Source: Siphonodentalium dalli
Taxonomy: Eukaryota > Mollusca > Scaphopoda > Gadilida > Siphonodentaliidae
Assembly: GCA_032622095.1 (NCBI GenBank)
Contig: CP136067.1
Location: 176,240,556 to 176,304,555, forward strand
Direction: 5' to 3'
Length of the DNA: 64,000 bases
Program-made: the position numbers and the translations under genes
The notes under the pieces: model-generated
Told to the model about the DNA's origin: nothing
Database searches by the model: none
What the model saw: only the letters and a program-made list of their open reading frames with translations
In this document: positions 46,844 through 58,531 of the stretch, one piece after another
Layout of the letters: each line of letters opens with the position of its first letter
Position numbering within the stretch: position 1 is the first letter of the stretch

Positions 46844-47339
46844 GTAATGTCCTAAGTAATCGACTCCTTTAACCCTTTACCCAACAGAAGGGCCCTATGC
46901 CAATGCATTCTCTTATATATGCGAGTCGACCATAGGTCGCCTCGCATATATAAGAGAATGCATTGGCTTAACACATTCAAAATTATAAAATTGTTAAAGA
47001 ATGTAAGAACAAATGGTAAAAAGTGTTAAAAAAAGATTTTTTTTAGGCCAATGCATATATAAGAGAATGCATTGGCACAGGGCATAACTGTAACTATCAC
47101 AATGTGGTCAAGGAGCCGGTTCCATTGATACCCATATTTGTATGGTTCTATTGAGACAGACCGAAGATATTTTAGGCTGTTGAAGCTTTATTTGGCCGGT
47201 TTTGGCCGGTTTGTTGGGTAAAGGGTTAACCACAGCAGAATTATGGGTAACTTTTCAGGATTTAGTCGGAAATATGGCTTGTTGCCATTCATCGGAAATT
47301 CTGCTGTGGTTATGCAGTCGATTACTTAGGGCATTACTG
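46842..47339. mobile_element. Tc1/mariner-like MITE (TA target), carrying a nested MITE
   Basis: Ends CAGTAATGTCCTAAGTAATC and complement of CAGTAATGCCCTAAGTAATC; TA on both sides (46840-46841, 47340-47341). Removing the nested element (46873-47229) leaves about 140 bp whose inverted repeats run on continuously for about 44 bp through 'aaccacagcagaatt'. No coding capacity. Confidence 0.8.
46873..47225. mobile_element. piggyBac-like (TTAA) MITE nested in the mariner-like MITE
   Basis: TTAA at 46869-46872 and 47226-47229; CCCTTTACCCAACAGAAGGG and complement of CCCTTTACCCAACAAACCGG. The first palindromic core (46900-46967) is complete. The second (about 47046-47083) has lost its centre and one arm. 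Confidence 0.87.
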
Positions 47340-47409
47340 TATGTCGTGTATTGTAAATAAAGAATATCCTATCATATATTGTATACTAGCAAGGTTACCC
47401 GGCGTTGCC

Positions 47410-47660
47410 CAGGTTAAAGTGATGTGAAACCCTCTGTGGATAGTTGGTGGGAATAGAGAACACATTTGCTCTCAAAGTGTTACACGTATTCTCATAAATT
47501 GTATATCCAAATGGCATCACAAAACATGATTCTTACACATGGAATATAAGTAGTGGCTCACCTTGTTAGGTCGGAGCGATTATCATTTTGTTTATCACGT
47601 TTAATCCGTCCCACCAATAAAGAAGTATTTATTTACAACTGCGTATACTTCAGACGTTAT
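47410..47660 (+). repeat. Dispersed repeat sharing 20350-20600
   Basis: Starts with 'acccggcgttgcccaggtta', continues with the words shared with the 20.4-kb copy. Non-coding. Confidence 0.5.
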
Positions 47661-48289
47661 AGCATGAAACATGAACACCATAAACACATTAGTTCGAAAA
47701 AATAAAAGACGACAATTGTGTTTTACATAGAGATGTATCAATCAATCTAGTTTACGAAGATACAAATGTTTTAAAGATATGTACAGGTGCTCCTCTGTTC
47801 TGGTGCTATATACTGGCTAATCAGTTTTAGTTTAAAAGAAATGATGTTATGCAAGTATAGCACCTACATATGCCCGACACAGCGATATTTTGAGTTGTTT
47901 ATGTTAGGCGATGAGTCTGTTCTAAAAAATAAAAGAAATCCTCTGTATCGGGCAGATATACCCTTGTCAGATGTCAATATTGGAGGATCCTGAAAAGTCA
48001 TGTGCTACAGACTGCATTTTCCTTTATCTCAGAAGTATCTGTGTTGCTAGATCATTATAGGAATGCCCTTATTTCCATCCCCATATATATATGACAGTTG
48101 AGAAGATATAATTGTTCAAGTGACTTAATTCGGTCTCCATTTGTCGAGATTGTGAAATGCCAAAAACTCGTTAGAACGACATGGAGATGGCATGGGAGAT
48201 GACTATATATAACTTTGTTGGATAACGGCGAATTGAACAATCTTATAAATGCTAGTGAATCTCCTCTCGCCATCCGTGACCCAAACGAC

Positions 48290-50040
48290 CCCAAATGTGA
48301 TTTAATTCATTATATCATTAGAGAAGAACGTGCATGAATTTGGTGGAATCAGTGCTAAATATATTTGTATAAACTTTGGTGCAACTCCCCTCATGCATGA
48401 CTTGAACCGCGCCACTTTTGTCATATTTAAACCACATCAATTAGACTCATGCATGCATTATATAATGGAGATGATTATATATAAGTTTGGTTGTAATCGG
48501 CAACTAAACAAATTCTTATCATAGTTATTACCCCCCCCCCCCCCATCTCTCACCCAAACGGCACCAATTTCGCGTCTTTAAATCACACGTTTATATTCCT
48601 CGTATCGCGAAGAAGACTAATATATCAATTTGGTCGAAATCTGCTCTAAAAATAGCCCCTCCCCTGACACCATCAACGTCACTTTAGAAAATTTTAACCC
48701 GCACCATTATCTTACTCGTAAAAAGTTACCCCTGTTAAGACCGCCTTGGTGCCATCTCGATTGTACCCTTAAAGTTATATATAGAATACAGACAGATATT
48801 CGCAAATATTTGATTCATTGTATCATTTGAGAAGAACGTGTATGAGTTTGATAATTGGCACTAAACATATTTTTATAAGTTTTTGATGACCCTCCCGTCC
48901 CTATTTCGGACTCAAGTGGCGCCACTTTTGACATCATTAACCCACACATTTGGACTCATTATAGAGATGAATATATATAAAATTTATGAAAATTGGCGAG
49001 TATACAAATTCGTATCAAATTTAGGGCCACCATTGTATATCTCTCACCCAAAAGGCACCAATATGGCGCATTTAAACCACACGATTAGAGTATTCGTATC
49101 ACGGAGAAGAATATGTATCAATCAGGTGGAAATCGGCGCTAAACATATTGTTTATCAATGTTTGTGTCCCTCTCACCCTCTAGGCACCCCTGACTCGAAT
49201 GGCCCCACTTTTGACATCTTTAAACCACACAATTAGACTCTTGATATCATGGAGATTATTATTTGTAAGTATGGTGCTAATCCGCGTCAAAACAAATTTT
49301 TATCAAATTTAGTGCACACCCACTCCCATCTCTCACCAAAGCAGCACTCATAGGACGTCTTTATAATCACACGATTAGATTCCTCATATCATGGATAAGA
49401 ATGTGTATCAATTTGGTGGAAATTGGCGCAAAAAATATTGTGTATCAATTTTGGTGCCCCTCTCCCTTTCAGTGCACCCCTGACTCGAATGCCGCCACTT
49501 TTGACAGCTTTAAGCCACGCCATTAGACACATCATACCATGGGGATGAATTTGTATAAGTTTCGTGGCAATCGGCGACTAAACCAATTCTTATCAGATTT
49601 AGTAGCCACCCACCGCCCCCCCCCCCCCCACAAAATTTCTCATCCCAACGACACCACTTTGGCGTCTTTAAATCACACAATAAGATTCCTTGTATCATGG
49701 AGAAGATCTCAGAAGAATGTGCATCAATTTGGTGGAATTCGGCGCTAAAATTATTTTTGATAAATTTTGATGCCGCTCTCCTCTTCCGGGCATCCCTGAT
49801 GCGAACGGCGCGACTTTTGACATATTTAAACCGCACCATTAGATTCCTCATATTATGGGGATGATTATATATAAGTTTGGTGGCAATCGGTGAAAAAAAA
49901 AAATTCTGCCCCTCTCCCTTTTCTGCCCGACAACAACGGAGTCACTTTAGAAATGTCTAACCATCGCCATTATCTTTCTCGTAAAAAGTTACCCATATTA
50001 GACCCCTTTTGTGCCATCAAGTGGGTCCCCTGTTCTCCCG
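48290..50040 (+). repeat. Large modular tandem repeat, ~290-310 bp period, with poly(C) tracts
   Basis: Modules begin near 48480, 48980, 49270, 49562 and 49876. They share 'gatgattatatataagtttg', 'caatcggc', 'ttcttatcaaattt', 'cccatctctcacccaaac', 'ggcgtctttaaa.cacac' and 'gtatcatggagaagaatgtg'. C14 and C12 runs occur at about 48531 and 49617. The block ends with the 'ttatctt.ctcgtaaaaagtt' module also seen at 18.9-19.2 and 24.7-24.9 kb. The plus- and minus-strand ORFs of up to 117 codons are repeat translations. Confidence 0.8.
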
Positions 50041-50779
50041 AAAACCCGCACATAATATAACTTACGTGAATATTATAGGTCGATTCGTTCTCATCAAACG
50101 CAACTAAGGATTTTTATTTTTTCAGAACATTTAGACATATAATGGACTTGTTCGGGTGCGTGGAACTGTTAAGTCACTAATCAGGCGCTATGTCAACTAA
50201 GGGAATATGTAGCATTCTACTAACATTGCGAAAATTTCTAAGAAATCAACCATACCACTCCAGAGAAAACATCTTTTGAACTACGCTCAAATGTAAATAT
50301 TTATATCTCGATTCGGGACGCAACTCTCAACGATAAACTAACACAAATGATTTCCCCACCGAGAGTCATTTAATTGTATTTAATTAATATATAAGAATGA
50401 CGGTGTTTGTTGTCAACTTGGATTAATATTTGTAAAAATAACTAATTCGAGCATGATTATTCTCCATTTCTATTCGATTACCCTACCCGAGTGTTCGCAT
50501 CACTTTCAGATCATTCCATCCTTGCCGGCTTTGTTCAGATAAGGTGACAATACAGAGCGGCGGTATCACTTATGTGCGGAAACTTGAAACTAGCTAACAT
50601 TTCAATGTCTTTTTAGAATAATTGCAGTATATATACTGTACATACTGTATTAGTATTTTGTGCATTTATCGACACATTATGCTCGCCAGATCAGCTATAT
50701 AATGTAAAATATATGGACTTACTTTCATAACTAATAACTCTCCAACAACAAGCATTCGCATATTACAGATATGGGGTAA

Positions 50780-51215
50780 TTGTAATTTGTAATTAAAAGG
50801 GGACTGGACCCCAAATCCGGCCATTTATGGGACCATCTATTTTTATACTCAATAGAATATGTGCTCATGTTCACGAGAACAATCTTGAAAATAACACGAA
50901 TGAACCAACTCACTACTTACCAGCTGTACGCTCTTTATAATGCGGAGAGCATCGTTGGGGTGGGGCAAAATACGTCCATGGTAATTCCAACAAAAGGTCA
51001 TAGACTTGGGGTGCGGAACCTACATTCGAACATGACCTGTATTTTGGGCTAGTAAATTCACGAACCAAATTTCATTTCATTTCAGTGCAATTTCCAACAT
51101 ACAGAGCCAAAATTATGGTGAAAATTGGCGAAATTATCTAAAGTTATCATTCGGAAACCAAAAGCGAAAGTACGGATAGACGGACGGACAGACCAACAAC
51201 GTCCCGTTTCTTTTA
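50780..51215 (+). repeat. Composite of two dispersed repeat fragments
   Basis: 50790-50865 repeats the arm at about 25019-25070 ('aaatccggccatttatggga'). 51010-51200 repeats the tail at 6150-6290 ('attcgaacatgacctgtatt') and ends in 'cggatagacggacggacaga'. Confidence 0.55.
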
Positions 51216-51233
51216 AATGGGCGTATTATTTCA

Positions 51234-51666
51234 ACGGACATGGCTCATTCGAACCTCGAAAAATGTTTACGTAATATGGACCAACGGATACGATAGTTCC
51301 ATAATTAAACGAACTATTGATATACCGGCTTCATATACCCTGATAAACACTTGCCAAAGTCACTGCCATTTTTCAGCAGTGTTCAACTTTTCGCCAGAAG
51401 TCAGATAAACGCTCTTTATTGCTACCATATCAGGAATATACTACCACTGAACGCTCTTTTCTGTTCCATGTCGTGCAAATGTCTGTTTTGTTTTGTTTGG
51501 GACCCAAACATCGTATTCACAGTTGTAGTTTTCATTACTTCAATAGGTCTATTTGGGTTTCATAATGCTCGTAGAAAGCTAGTTCAGATATTTATCGACC
51601 TATTTCGATACAAAGACAAATTCAATAATATTATGTGTATTTTGGAGCGCAAACCGCCATGTGGCT
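51234..51666 (+). mobile_element. TTAA-flanked MITE, ACGGACATGG family, most complete copy
   Basis: Runs from ACGGACATGGCTCATTCGAA to GCCATGTGGCT before TTAA (51667-51670); the left flank reads TTCA, a one-base change from TTAA. It contains ACGCTCTTTATT and CCATATCAGGAAT, the same core as the AGGCACG MITEs. The plus-strand ORF 51351-51683 across it is not conserved in the other copies. Confidence 0.7.
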
Positions 51667-51679
51667 TTAACAAAATGGT

Positions 51680-54600
51680 CTAACTTTTTTACCAAGCCTC
51701 TCAACTGTACAATGTGTTCTTCCGCAAACATATCCCAAGGGAATGCCTCAGTTTTATTTGTCCATAAATTTGCAGTATTCGACTAACAATAGAGATACTC
51801 CCGCTAAGAGAATGTAACATCCCGATATGAGTGAGACTTGTCAATAATTACCCCGATGTTAAATGAACTGAATAGTTCTTGAGCACACAGGCGTGAGTTA
51901 TACCAGTGACCCACATCATGGTACTACATACGTACAGTACATAGGTACATGTAGCTTCAAGTACATATAGCCCACATCACGCAACGTATTCCGGTTCGGT
52001 AAATAGGTGTCGGATTGCAAATATTTGTCAATTGACTGGAAGCAGCTTTCGGTGGCCACAGCTTTGCTTCGTTGAATGAATAATTTGGGCTTATTATTTG
52101 GGCATACGGCCCAGTTAAATTTCAGCGCAATAACCCCTCACATAGAAATGATTATAAGAATCGTGCATACATGCTAATGGAGAAAGGGGTGGAACCAGAG
52201 GGTGTGGGTTACTGCTTTGTCAAGGGGGGTTAACCTGCAATGATCAGCCCGGTAGCTTCTCGGATTATAATTTAAAAAAAATATGTTTGTTGAATTGAGC
52301 AAGGAATTCAATATAAAACAAATAATACAAATATTTAAAGGGAGACTGATAGTTTGAGTACGATATTCGATTCACTCAATGATACCAATTTACAGATGAA
52401 ACAAAACTGGAATGCAAAGTTCATATTCTTCTCATATTATTTCCAAACGAATGCCCCAGATAGAATGATAGATTTGTTGCCATATCCATGTATTGTGAGA
52501 AATCATCAGCAGATGTTTTGAATTGAATGTCATATTTCGTGATCGCTTTTTCTGCACGGCGTGTGCTTATTTTCTAAATATCCCAATCCACTGTCCGTTA
52601 TTTAGTTGTGTTAAGTCACAAAACCTGAAACTTCTAATCATACCATTATAAAGATTTCATGTTGATATATACGGGTTTTTTTTAGTATGCGTTTGTATTC
52701 AGCGTGCTTCCTCGACTCAAATTAATTCATTTGTAGCATATTTTACGTTGAATGAAGTGAAGTGGAAGGCGTCTAATAAATGGTCTGATTCGCGTACAGC
52801 ACCATCTTAAACGATCAAAATGTGCGCTTCGTGCACAAAGGGGGCCGCCACTGAATAAAGGCTATGTCTAAGATCAAAATGTACGGACAGCGGACACAGG
52901 GGCCACCGGCACCTTCGACACCGAATAAGACTCCCGAATGGAGCGTGTTTCAGCTAGTATAATATTATAGCGCATGAATACAATTTAAAATGATAAAATC
53001 GTATTTGATTACTTTTTTTTTTTTTTTTTTTTAGAAAAGTACTATATTTGTAATAAAATACATCACAAAAATACAGCAACTGGGGAAAAAAGTAATGGTA
53101 TTGCAGTTATCAAAGTTATTAATGGCCCTTCCTGGTAGTTATCGACATATATTGTCACGACAACTAAATTAATAATGTATCAATTTGGCGCTCAAAATAG
53201 CCAATGTCTGTTTAACAATAAATAACCATTAATTGTGATAAGACTAAATTTGAATTCGTGGTCGGTTATCTGGCACTATTAATTAATTTGCTGTTGTTAC
53301 CGAGTTGTGGAAGATGCGGTAGAAATCTGAGATTATTATCAATTAGTTAAACTCTACAAGAGGCGTTTAATTGTGTACAGATCGAGGTGGATCCAATAAA
53401 GTTGACCGAAGGCACTCACCCGGTGGTACCGGTCTAATGTTGTTCAATTAAAGGTTACAGTATCGGAAAATATTGGAATTCCCGTGGTGTTTACGTAGAT
53501 AGAACACCAGGCTACTTATCGGGAAATCGAGAAATGGGTAAATCACCCCGGGGTATATCTTATCGAGATGACCCCGACACAGTACCAGTCTATTGAAAAA
53601 AACAAGAGCTGATAACTTGATGGTCCCGTACTCGATATATGAAGTGCAATACATTCACAGTATGTAGTCACAATTGTTAAAACTACCAGGGGTGATAAGT
53701 TCCATTGGATCCAGTGTTCGCACTGGCGCCACATTATTTTAGAATTTTTCAAATGCTATCAATGTCTGAAAAATTCAGTTTTATATTTCCACGCTCGTTA
53801 TTTGACTGACGTTTGATATCGATAGGAAGCAGTCATTTATTAAGAAGTCTCGCATCTCTGCTGTAGTTTGTCATACAACAATAACCAGTCACCGAAAATA
53901 AAATTGTAGAATGGTTAATTGCTTCGCCAGAAAGGGATTATCTATGTAAACACCACCACCATTAATAATAGTAATCCCTCTATACCCGACGATACCACTG
54001 CTATTAGCTTAACTTCATTTTGATAGAGGCGTTAACTGTTCACAGCCTTATAACACTACAGAAATAACATTATTGTAAGAGTTTCATGTAATTAATGGTA
54101 TTGATTGGCCAATATTTTCTTGAGCAATTACAAAGTGATTTGCCAAAACGTTTGCCAAATGAAAATATTTTGCCAAATGTGAATTATTTTTTTGCAAATC
54201 TTATTATCAGGGACGCGACTACATGGTCTCTGTTGGGGTGTCCACATTCAGGGTTCCAACTGCAACCCCTTCCCCCTTTGAACCACACCAAACCTCTATG
54301 TTAACAAAATGCCATTTGGACTCCCAACCCTTTGGGTTGGAACTTTCCAAACTGGTATCTCATACACTCACTATTTCCAGACTAACAAAGGATAACTCTA
54401 GAATGGATAATGCGAACATCATTTGTCCCTCTTTGGAAAGCAGTCATGATGGCAAACTTCCATGCCAAATTTCAGTAAGATGGGATAACCCAAGGCCAAG
54501 ATATCGGACCGGGCGGACAATCACCATTTCCAGATGAACAAAGGATAAATCTAGAATGGAAAATGCGAACATCTGCGGACAATTATTTTCTTCGAAAAGT

Positions 54601-54900
54601 GGGTGTATACCAATTAAACATGGCGAAACTGACCAATTCTGGAAATTGAAGCAGCATGCTATACTTTATATCATAACATATCATGTGCTTAGAAACAACT
54701 CAATTTGATCAAATTTAATTGATTATATGTATGTGTTACTGTCATGTAATTAGACAAGAGCAGCGCCATGTTGGGATAATACGACCATTGGCGGCGTAAT
54801 TGTTTCAAATTGGACTTCAGAAAGATTTAATAATTTTTAGTATAACAAATGAAACGAAATTTATCAGAATACACACTTGAAGAGAGGGACCAAACTATGG
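51680..54900. other. No gene recognised; minor repeats
   Basis: Mostly AT-rich single-copy-looking DNA. Visible items are a 57-bp direct repeat ('gatcaaaatgt...acagggg.c.c') at about 52815-52930, a T20 run near 53012-53031, and a 'tttccaga.aacaaaggata' word repeated at 54375 and 54528. The ORFs are short and without domains. Confidence 0.4.
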
Positions 54901-54916
54901 TCGATGAGGGGTGTGT

Positions 54917-55060
54917 CTGTCATTTGCGGACCTCATTCTGCTTACACCTCAGCAGAATGAGGTTCCCAGAGGGTGAATTTGGTGATGCTAGCCCGCTATG
55001 CGGGGTAGCATCACTAAATTCACCCTCTGGGGACCTCATTCTACAAATGACAGAGAATCT
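54917..55060. repeat. Foldback hairpin element, copy 4
   Basis: Core hairpin 54952-55039 (GAATGAGGTTCCCAGAGGGT and complement) with outer 'gtctgtcatttgc' and 'acaaatgacagag' arms. A short extra 'cctcattctgc' inversion interrupts the left outer arm. Confidence 0.8.
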
Positions 55061-55927
55061 AGCAATGTGTTCTATTGGCCGTGCTTCAAGTTCTGCGTTC
55101 AGATGTCGTCACCTTGGTTTACTTTTATGATGAGCAATTTGTGCAGATGTTTAGTACATGCGTACAAAGATTGGACATTTGTCCTAATTAATAGTCCATA
55201 ATTATTATGACAATATTTGGGGCGGGATTTGTTATTTTGTTTACACCGATCCGTCAGTCGGCTCCACATATTGATTGATTCCTGCACCAAATTATGTACG
55301 TCTGTCCATCATCTGTCAATCCAAAAACGGAGAGTCTCTAATCGCATGTGACATAATACCAGTGTGTCGTTCTCACGTGACAATTATCATAGAACTGAAT
55401 GAGTAATCTGTAAACCACCACTATCATCAACGGCCGATCGAAATTTTGTATTTCTGTTCTATTCCTTTGAAACTCCTTTGCGCCCGATGTAAGCGTGTAA
55501 TCTGTTATTTGTATAATTTCCCTGCACAAACGAGATACTATTCAAGCGCGATATTAATCGATCTAAACCCACTTGATGTACGTCGTTCACTGTAGAGACA
55601 ATTCGCAAACATACTAGAATAACAATTGGGAATACACCCAAGTCAGGTGGTCCTTGTAATATGCTATGCTGCCGATGCATGGGTCCTGCTGAATTGTTAG
55701 GGCAAACTCATGCTGTTAAGAAACAGTACCGTTGTTTTCTAACGTTGTAATTTTCGCCGTGTTCAAATAATCTGAACATATCCAGGAAAAGTCATTATGT
55801 GTATCAAACATTCAAAAACATATATATTGCGAAATATTTTAAAACTGGTTGTATTAGTTGTTGCAAATCAACTCTACTCAGTATGGCTACTCACGTCCGT
55901 TGCAAACCCCGGCGCGGCCACTATTAA

Positions 55928-56390
55928 AGGCACGTGAGGCCTTAGTTGTCGAAAATATTCATATTTGTTCCAATCACCGTAAACAGAAAAACATTAAAAC
56001 GCATAGTTTCGTTCATATATACCATGACCATCGCGTAAACAGCATGTTATCATAAAGATTTACTATATTTTACCTAAGCAAGAGCCTGATTGTGTTACAG
56101 AAGACAGCACAATGTTGCTGGCTAATCACACACAAATGACATAAACGCTCTTTATTCGTTCCATATCAGGAATTCACCATAATATAAACAAACACCAGAA
56201 AAGTTACTTTTTATGCTTTTGTTTACATAACAATGGTCAAATATATGACAATAACATCCTGTTTATGCGATATTTCTTATTTGTATACGGACAAAGTCTG
56301 TCTACATTTTGTTGTTCTTTCTGTTTGTGGCGGTTTTTGACTGGTGGAAATATTTTCACAGAATACCCACCGCCAAGGCCAACCGTACCT
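55928..56390 (+). mobile_element. TTAA-type MITE, AGGCACG family, copy 2
   Basis: TTAA at 55924-55927 and 56391-56394; AGGCACGTG and complement of AGGTACGG at the ends. Nearly collinear with 41109-41602, apart from a deletion of about 30 bp that removed the second ACGCTCTTTATG word. Confidence 0.9.
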
Positions 56391-56984
56391 TTAAACTGTT
56401 CAAAAATATATGTTCTAATGGTTCGTACAGACATTGGCTTTTTCTCATATCGCTCGCCTATAGCCAAAACACCGTAAAAACGACAATTTAGAAAAATTAA
56501 CAATACTTCTTCGTAACGGCATCAGTTTGCCCTACCAGCATCATAGCACTTCAGCAGGACCACTCGAAGAAGTTCGAGTCTCCGAGCAAGACCATTTACT
56601 CAAGAGAATGGGTATAGTTATCTGATTTTTCGGGGCGTACCCTGGTGGCTGTCTATTATTTTAACCACATCTTGTGACGAATTGATACCATTTGTACCCT
56701 ATTTAAGAAAGCGCTCCACACATAAAAATGTCACACAAATTGGCATTCATACTCTATGGAACGCAACAAAATCAACATACATTATTTATATTTACACTGA
56801 ACAGAGTCAACTGGCAGATTAAAAGGGCATTAAGCGCCCATTTCCAATGTTATTTTCGTAGCAAGTTGCGTTTACACAAAAATGGAAACAAGTAGGGGTC
56901 AGCGTGCGACGTTATGTGAAGTATATTCGACTGACTAACGTCCTGCGTTCATGTTGCACAGCGCGAGCCTCATCCACACTATAA

Positions 56985-58035
56985 AAAGTGCGGTACGCAT
57001 GACGCGTTCTATGTGGGACCTCTATGTGTTCTTCTGTCAATTTTTGTGTTCCATTTTAGAACATCGGTGTTCTGCTAAGAGAACACTGGGTTTCTATGGT
57101 TTATGTGTTCTGATATTTACTCATGAAAAAATTCGTGTCTTATTTATAATGCAATTGATAAATTTGTATACATATCAAACGTAAATTCATACACACTTGC
57201 ATGCTTAACGATATATATAAACTTTAAAGTGCCAGCGTCTATATAACCATCGGAATATACATAAATTGATGCTACTCGAGAGAGCTATCTTGAAACAGTT
57301 GAGTTTTTTTTAGCTGTATGCATTGTGAACTCATACCTGCCTCATGTAAAAAGGAAGGGTATGCGGCTTATACGGACCCTGGCTCTTACGGGCCCTGGCT
57401 TTTACGGACCACCGGCTGATACGGACCCTGGCTTATACGGACCCCGGCTCATACGGACCTCAATTAAAATATGCAATTTTCAAACTTATATTTATGAATT
57501 TAATATATAATTATGATTGTCTTTTTACACATATATCTGTATTAATTGAGATGAGGATAACTGCCAGCAAACTACTGAAAGAAGCCGCCAAGCTGCACGC
57601 CCAATTTAGATAATGTTCGTCTGATGTAACGTTGTTCCATTTTTGTTATCGTCAGATTTTTTTTATCTCAGTATGTATGTTGTCAGTATTTTTATTTTAT
57701 TTAAATAAACATAAAAAATTAAATTGTATATTTTTATTGAGGTCCGTATGAGCCAGGGTCCGTATAAACCGAGGGTCCGTATAAGCCAGGGTCCGTATCA
57801 GCCGGTGGTCCGTAAAAGCCAGGGTCCGTATCAGCCAGGGTCCGTATCAGCCAGGGTCCGTAAGAGCCAGGGTCCGTATCAGCCGGCATTCAAAAGGAAG
57901 AACACAATATTCATCCCTGTAAATATGTTTTTTCGACAACAAACGCATCACAAGATATGCCTATAGCCCCATGCGTTCTGTTTTGAGAACACATGACGCG
58001 TTCTGGTGCTATTACGTGTTCTGTGAACATGGTTG
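56985..58035. repeat. Outer direct repeats around the foldback
   Basis: 'gacgcgttctatg', 'tgtgttct' and 'agaacact' words at 56997-57135 recur at 57970-58035 ('atgacgcgttctgg', 'acgtgttctgtgaacat'). They flank the foldback at 57361-57887 and may mark the full element or an older host repeat. Confidence 0.4.
57361..57887. mobile_element. Foldback structure with tandem-repeat arms
   Basis: The left arm (57361-57465) is about six units of TACGGACCCTGGCTTA. The right arm (57736-57887) is about eight units of the complementary 18-mer GGTCCGTATCAGCCAGGG. Unit variants (gggccc, accaccgg, ccccgg; complement ccggtggt) occur in both arms. The inner boundaries mirror each other too ('cggacctcaatta' and 'ttgaggtccg'), and 'aaaaggaag' lies outside both. 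The 270-bp AT-rich spacer has no ORF of note. Terminal inverted repeats built of short tandem units are the structure of Drosophila FB elements; relationship is not implied. Confidence 0.8.
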
Positions 58036-58199
58036 GATTTGTTTGTAATTAAGTCTGTTTTTATCAAATGAAATGGGCAAATATTGTCATTTTTATATAT
58101 TTATATGTACCATTTATATAATTATTTTCGGGCTAAAATGGGTTAGTGGTCCGCCTGGGCTTCCGTACCTGGTGGAGTTGGTGGCACGTGCCCGTCACG

Positions 58200-58272
58200 C
58201 GCTTGACGTCATTTGGTGGTAACGTTGCCTGCGCATTCTTCTGGTTGACGCCCGCCGACGCATGCGCAGTCA
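58200..58272. promoter_or_regulatory. GC-rich patch with CRE and NRF-1-like sites
   Basis: TTGACGTCATTT (58203-58214) and ACGCATGCGCAG (58258-58269) lie in the only CpG-rich stretch (58140-58340) of this end of the window, 200-300 bp before the plus-strand transposase-like ORF. They match the CRE and NRF-1 consensus; use as a promoter is inference. Confidence 0.3.
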
Positions 58273-58531
58273 CGTTTAAATGTTGCGTCTTGTCCACTAC
58301 ACCCCAGGTCCGTGGTAATTGATAGCACCGGACACCGGCTTGATCACACACAGACGCGCGTTGTTCGTTTTTGGTAGATTTCTCTCTTGGAAATTGTGCA
58401 ATAACAAAGGAATATTCTCTGTTCATAACATTTACCAGGTATGCTCCAGGCATTTCGTTGTAGTTGTTGTATAATTGGAGTAGACACTCAACATTCATAC
58501 CGTAATGTTCGTGCTCTTGGTGTAATTTTGA

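Noticed and set aside
51351-51683. Plus-strand ORF of 110 aa (similar short ORF at 8450-8635)
   Set aside because: Both lie in copies of a non-coding MITE; frames are not preserved across the other copies.
54849-55130. Plus-strand ORF of 93 aa
   Set aside because: Most of it is translation of the foldback hairpin at 54917-55060.
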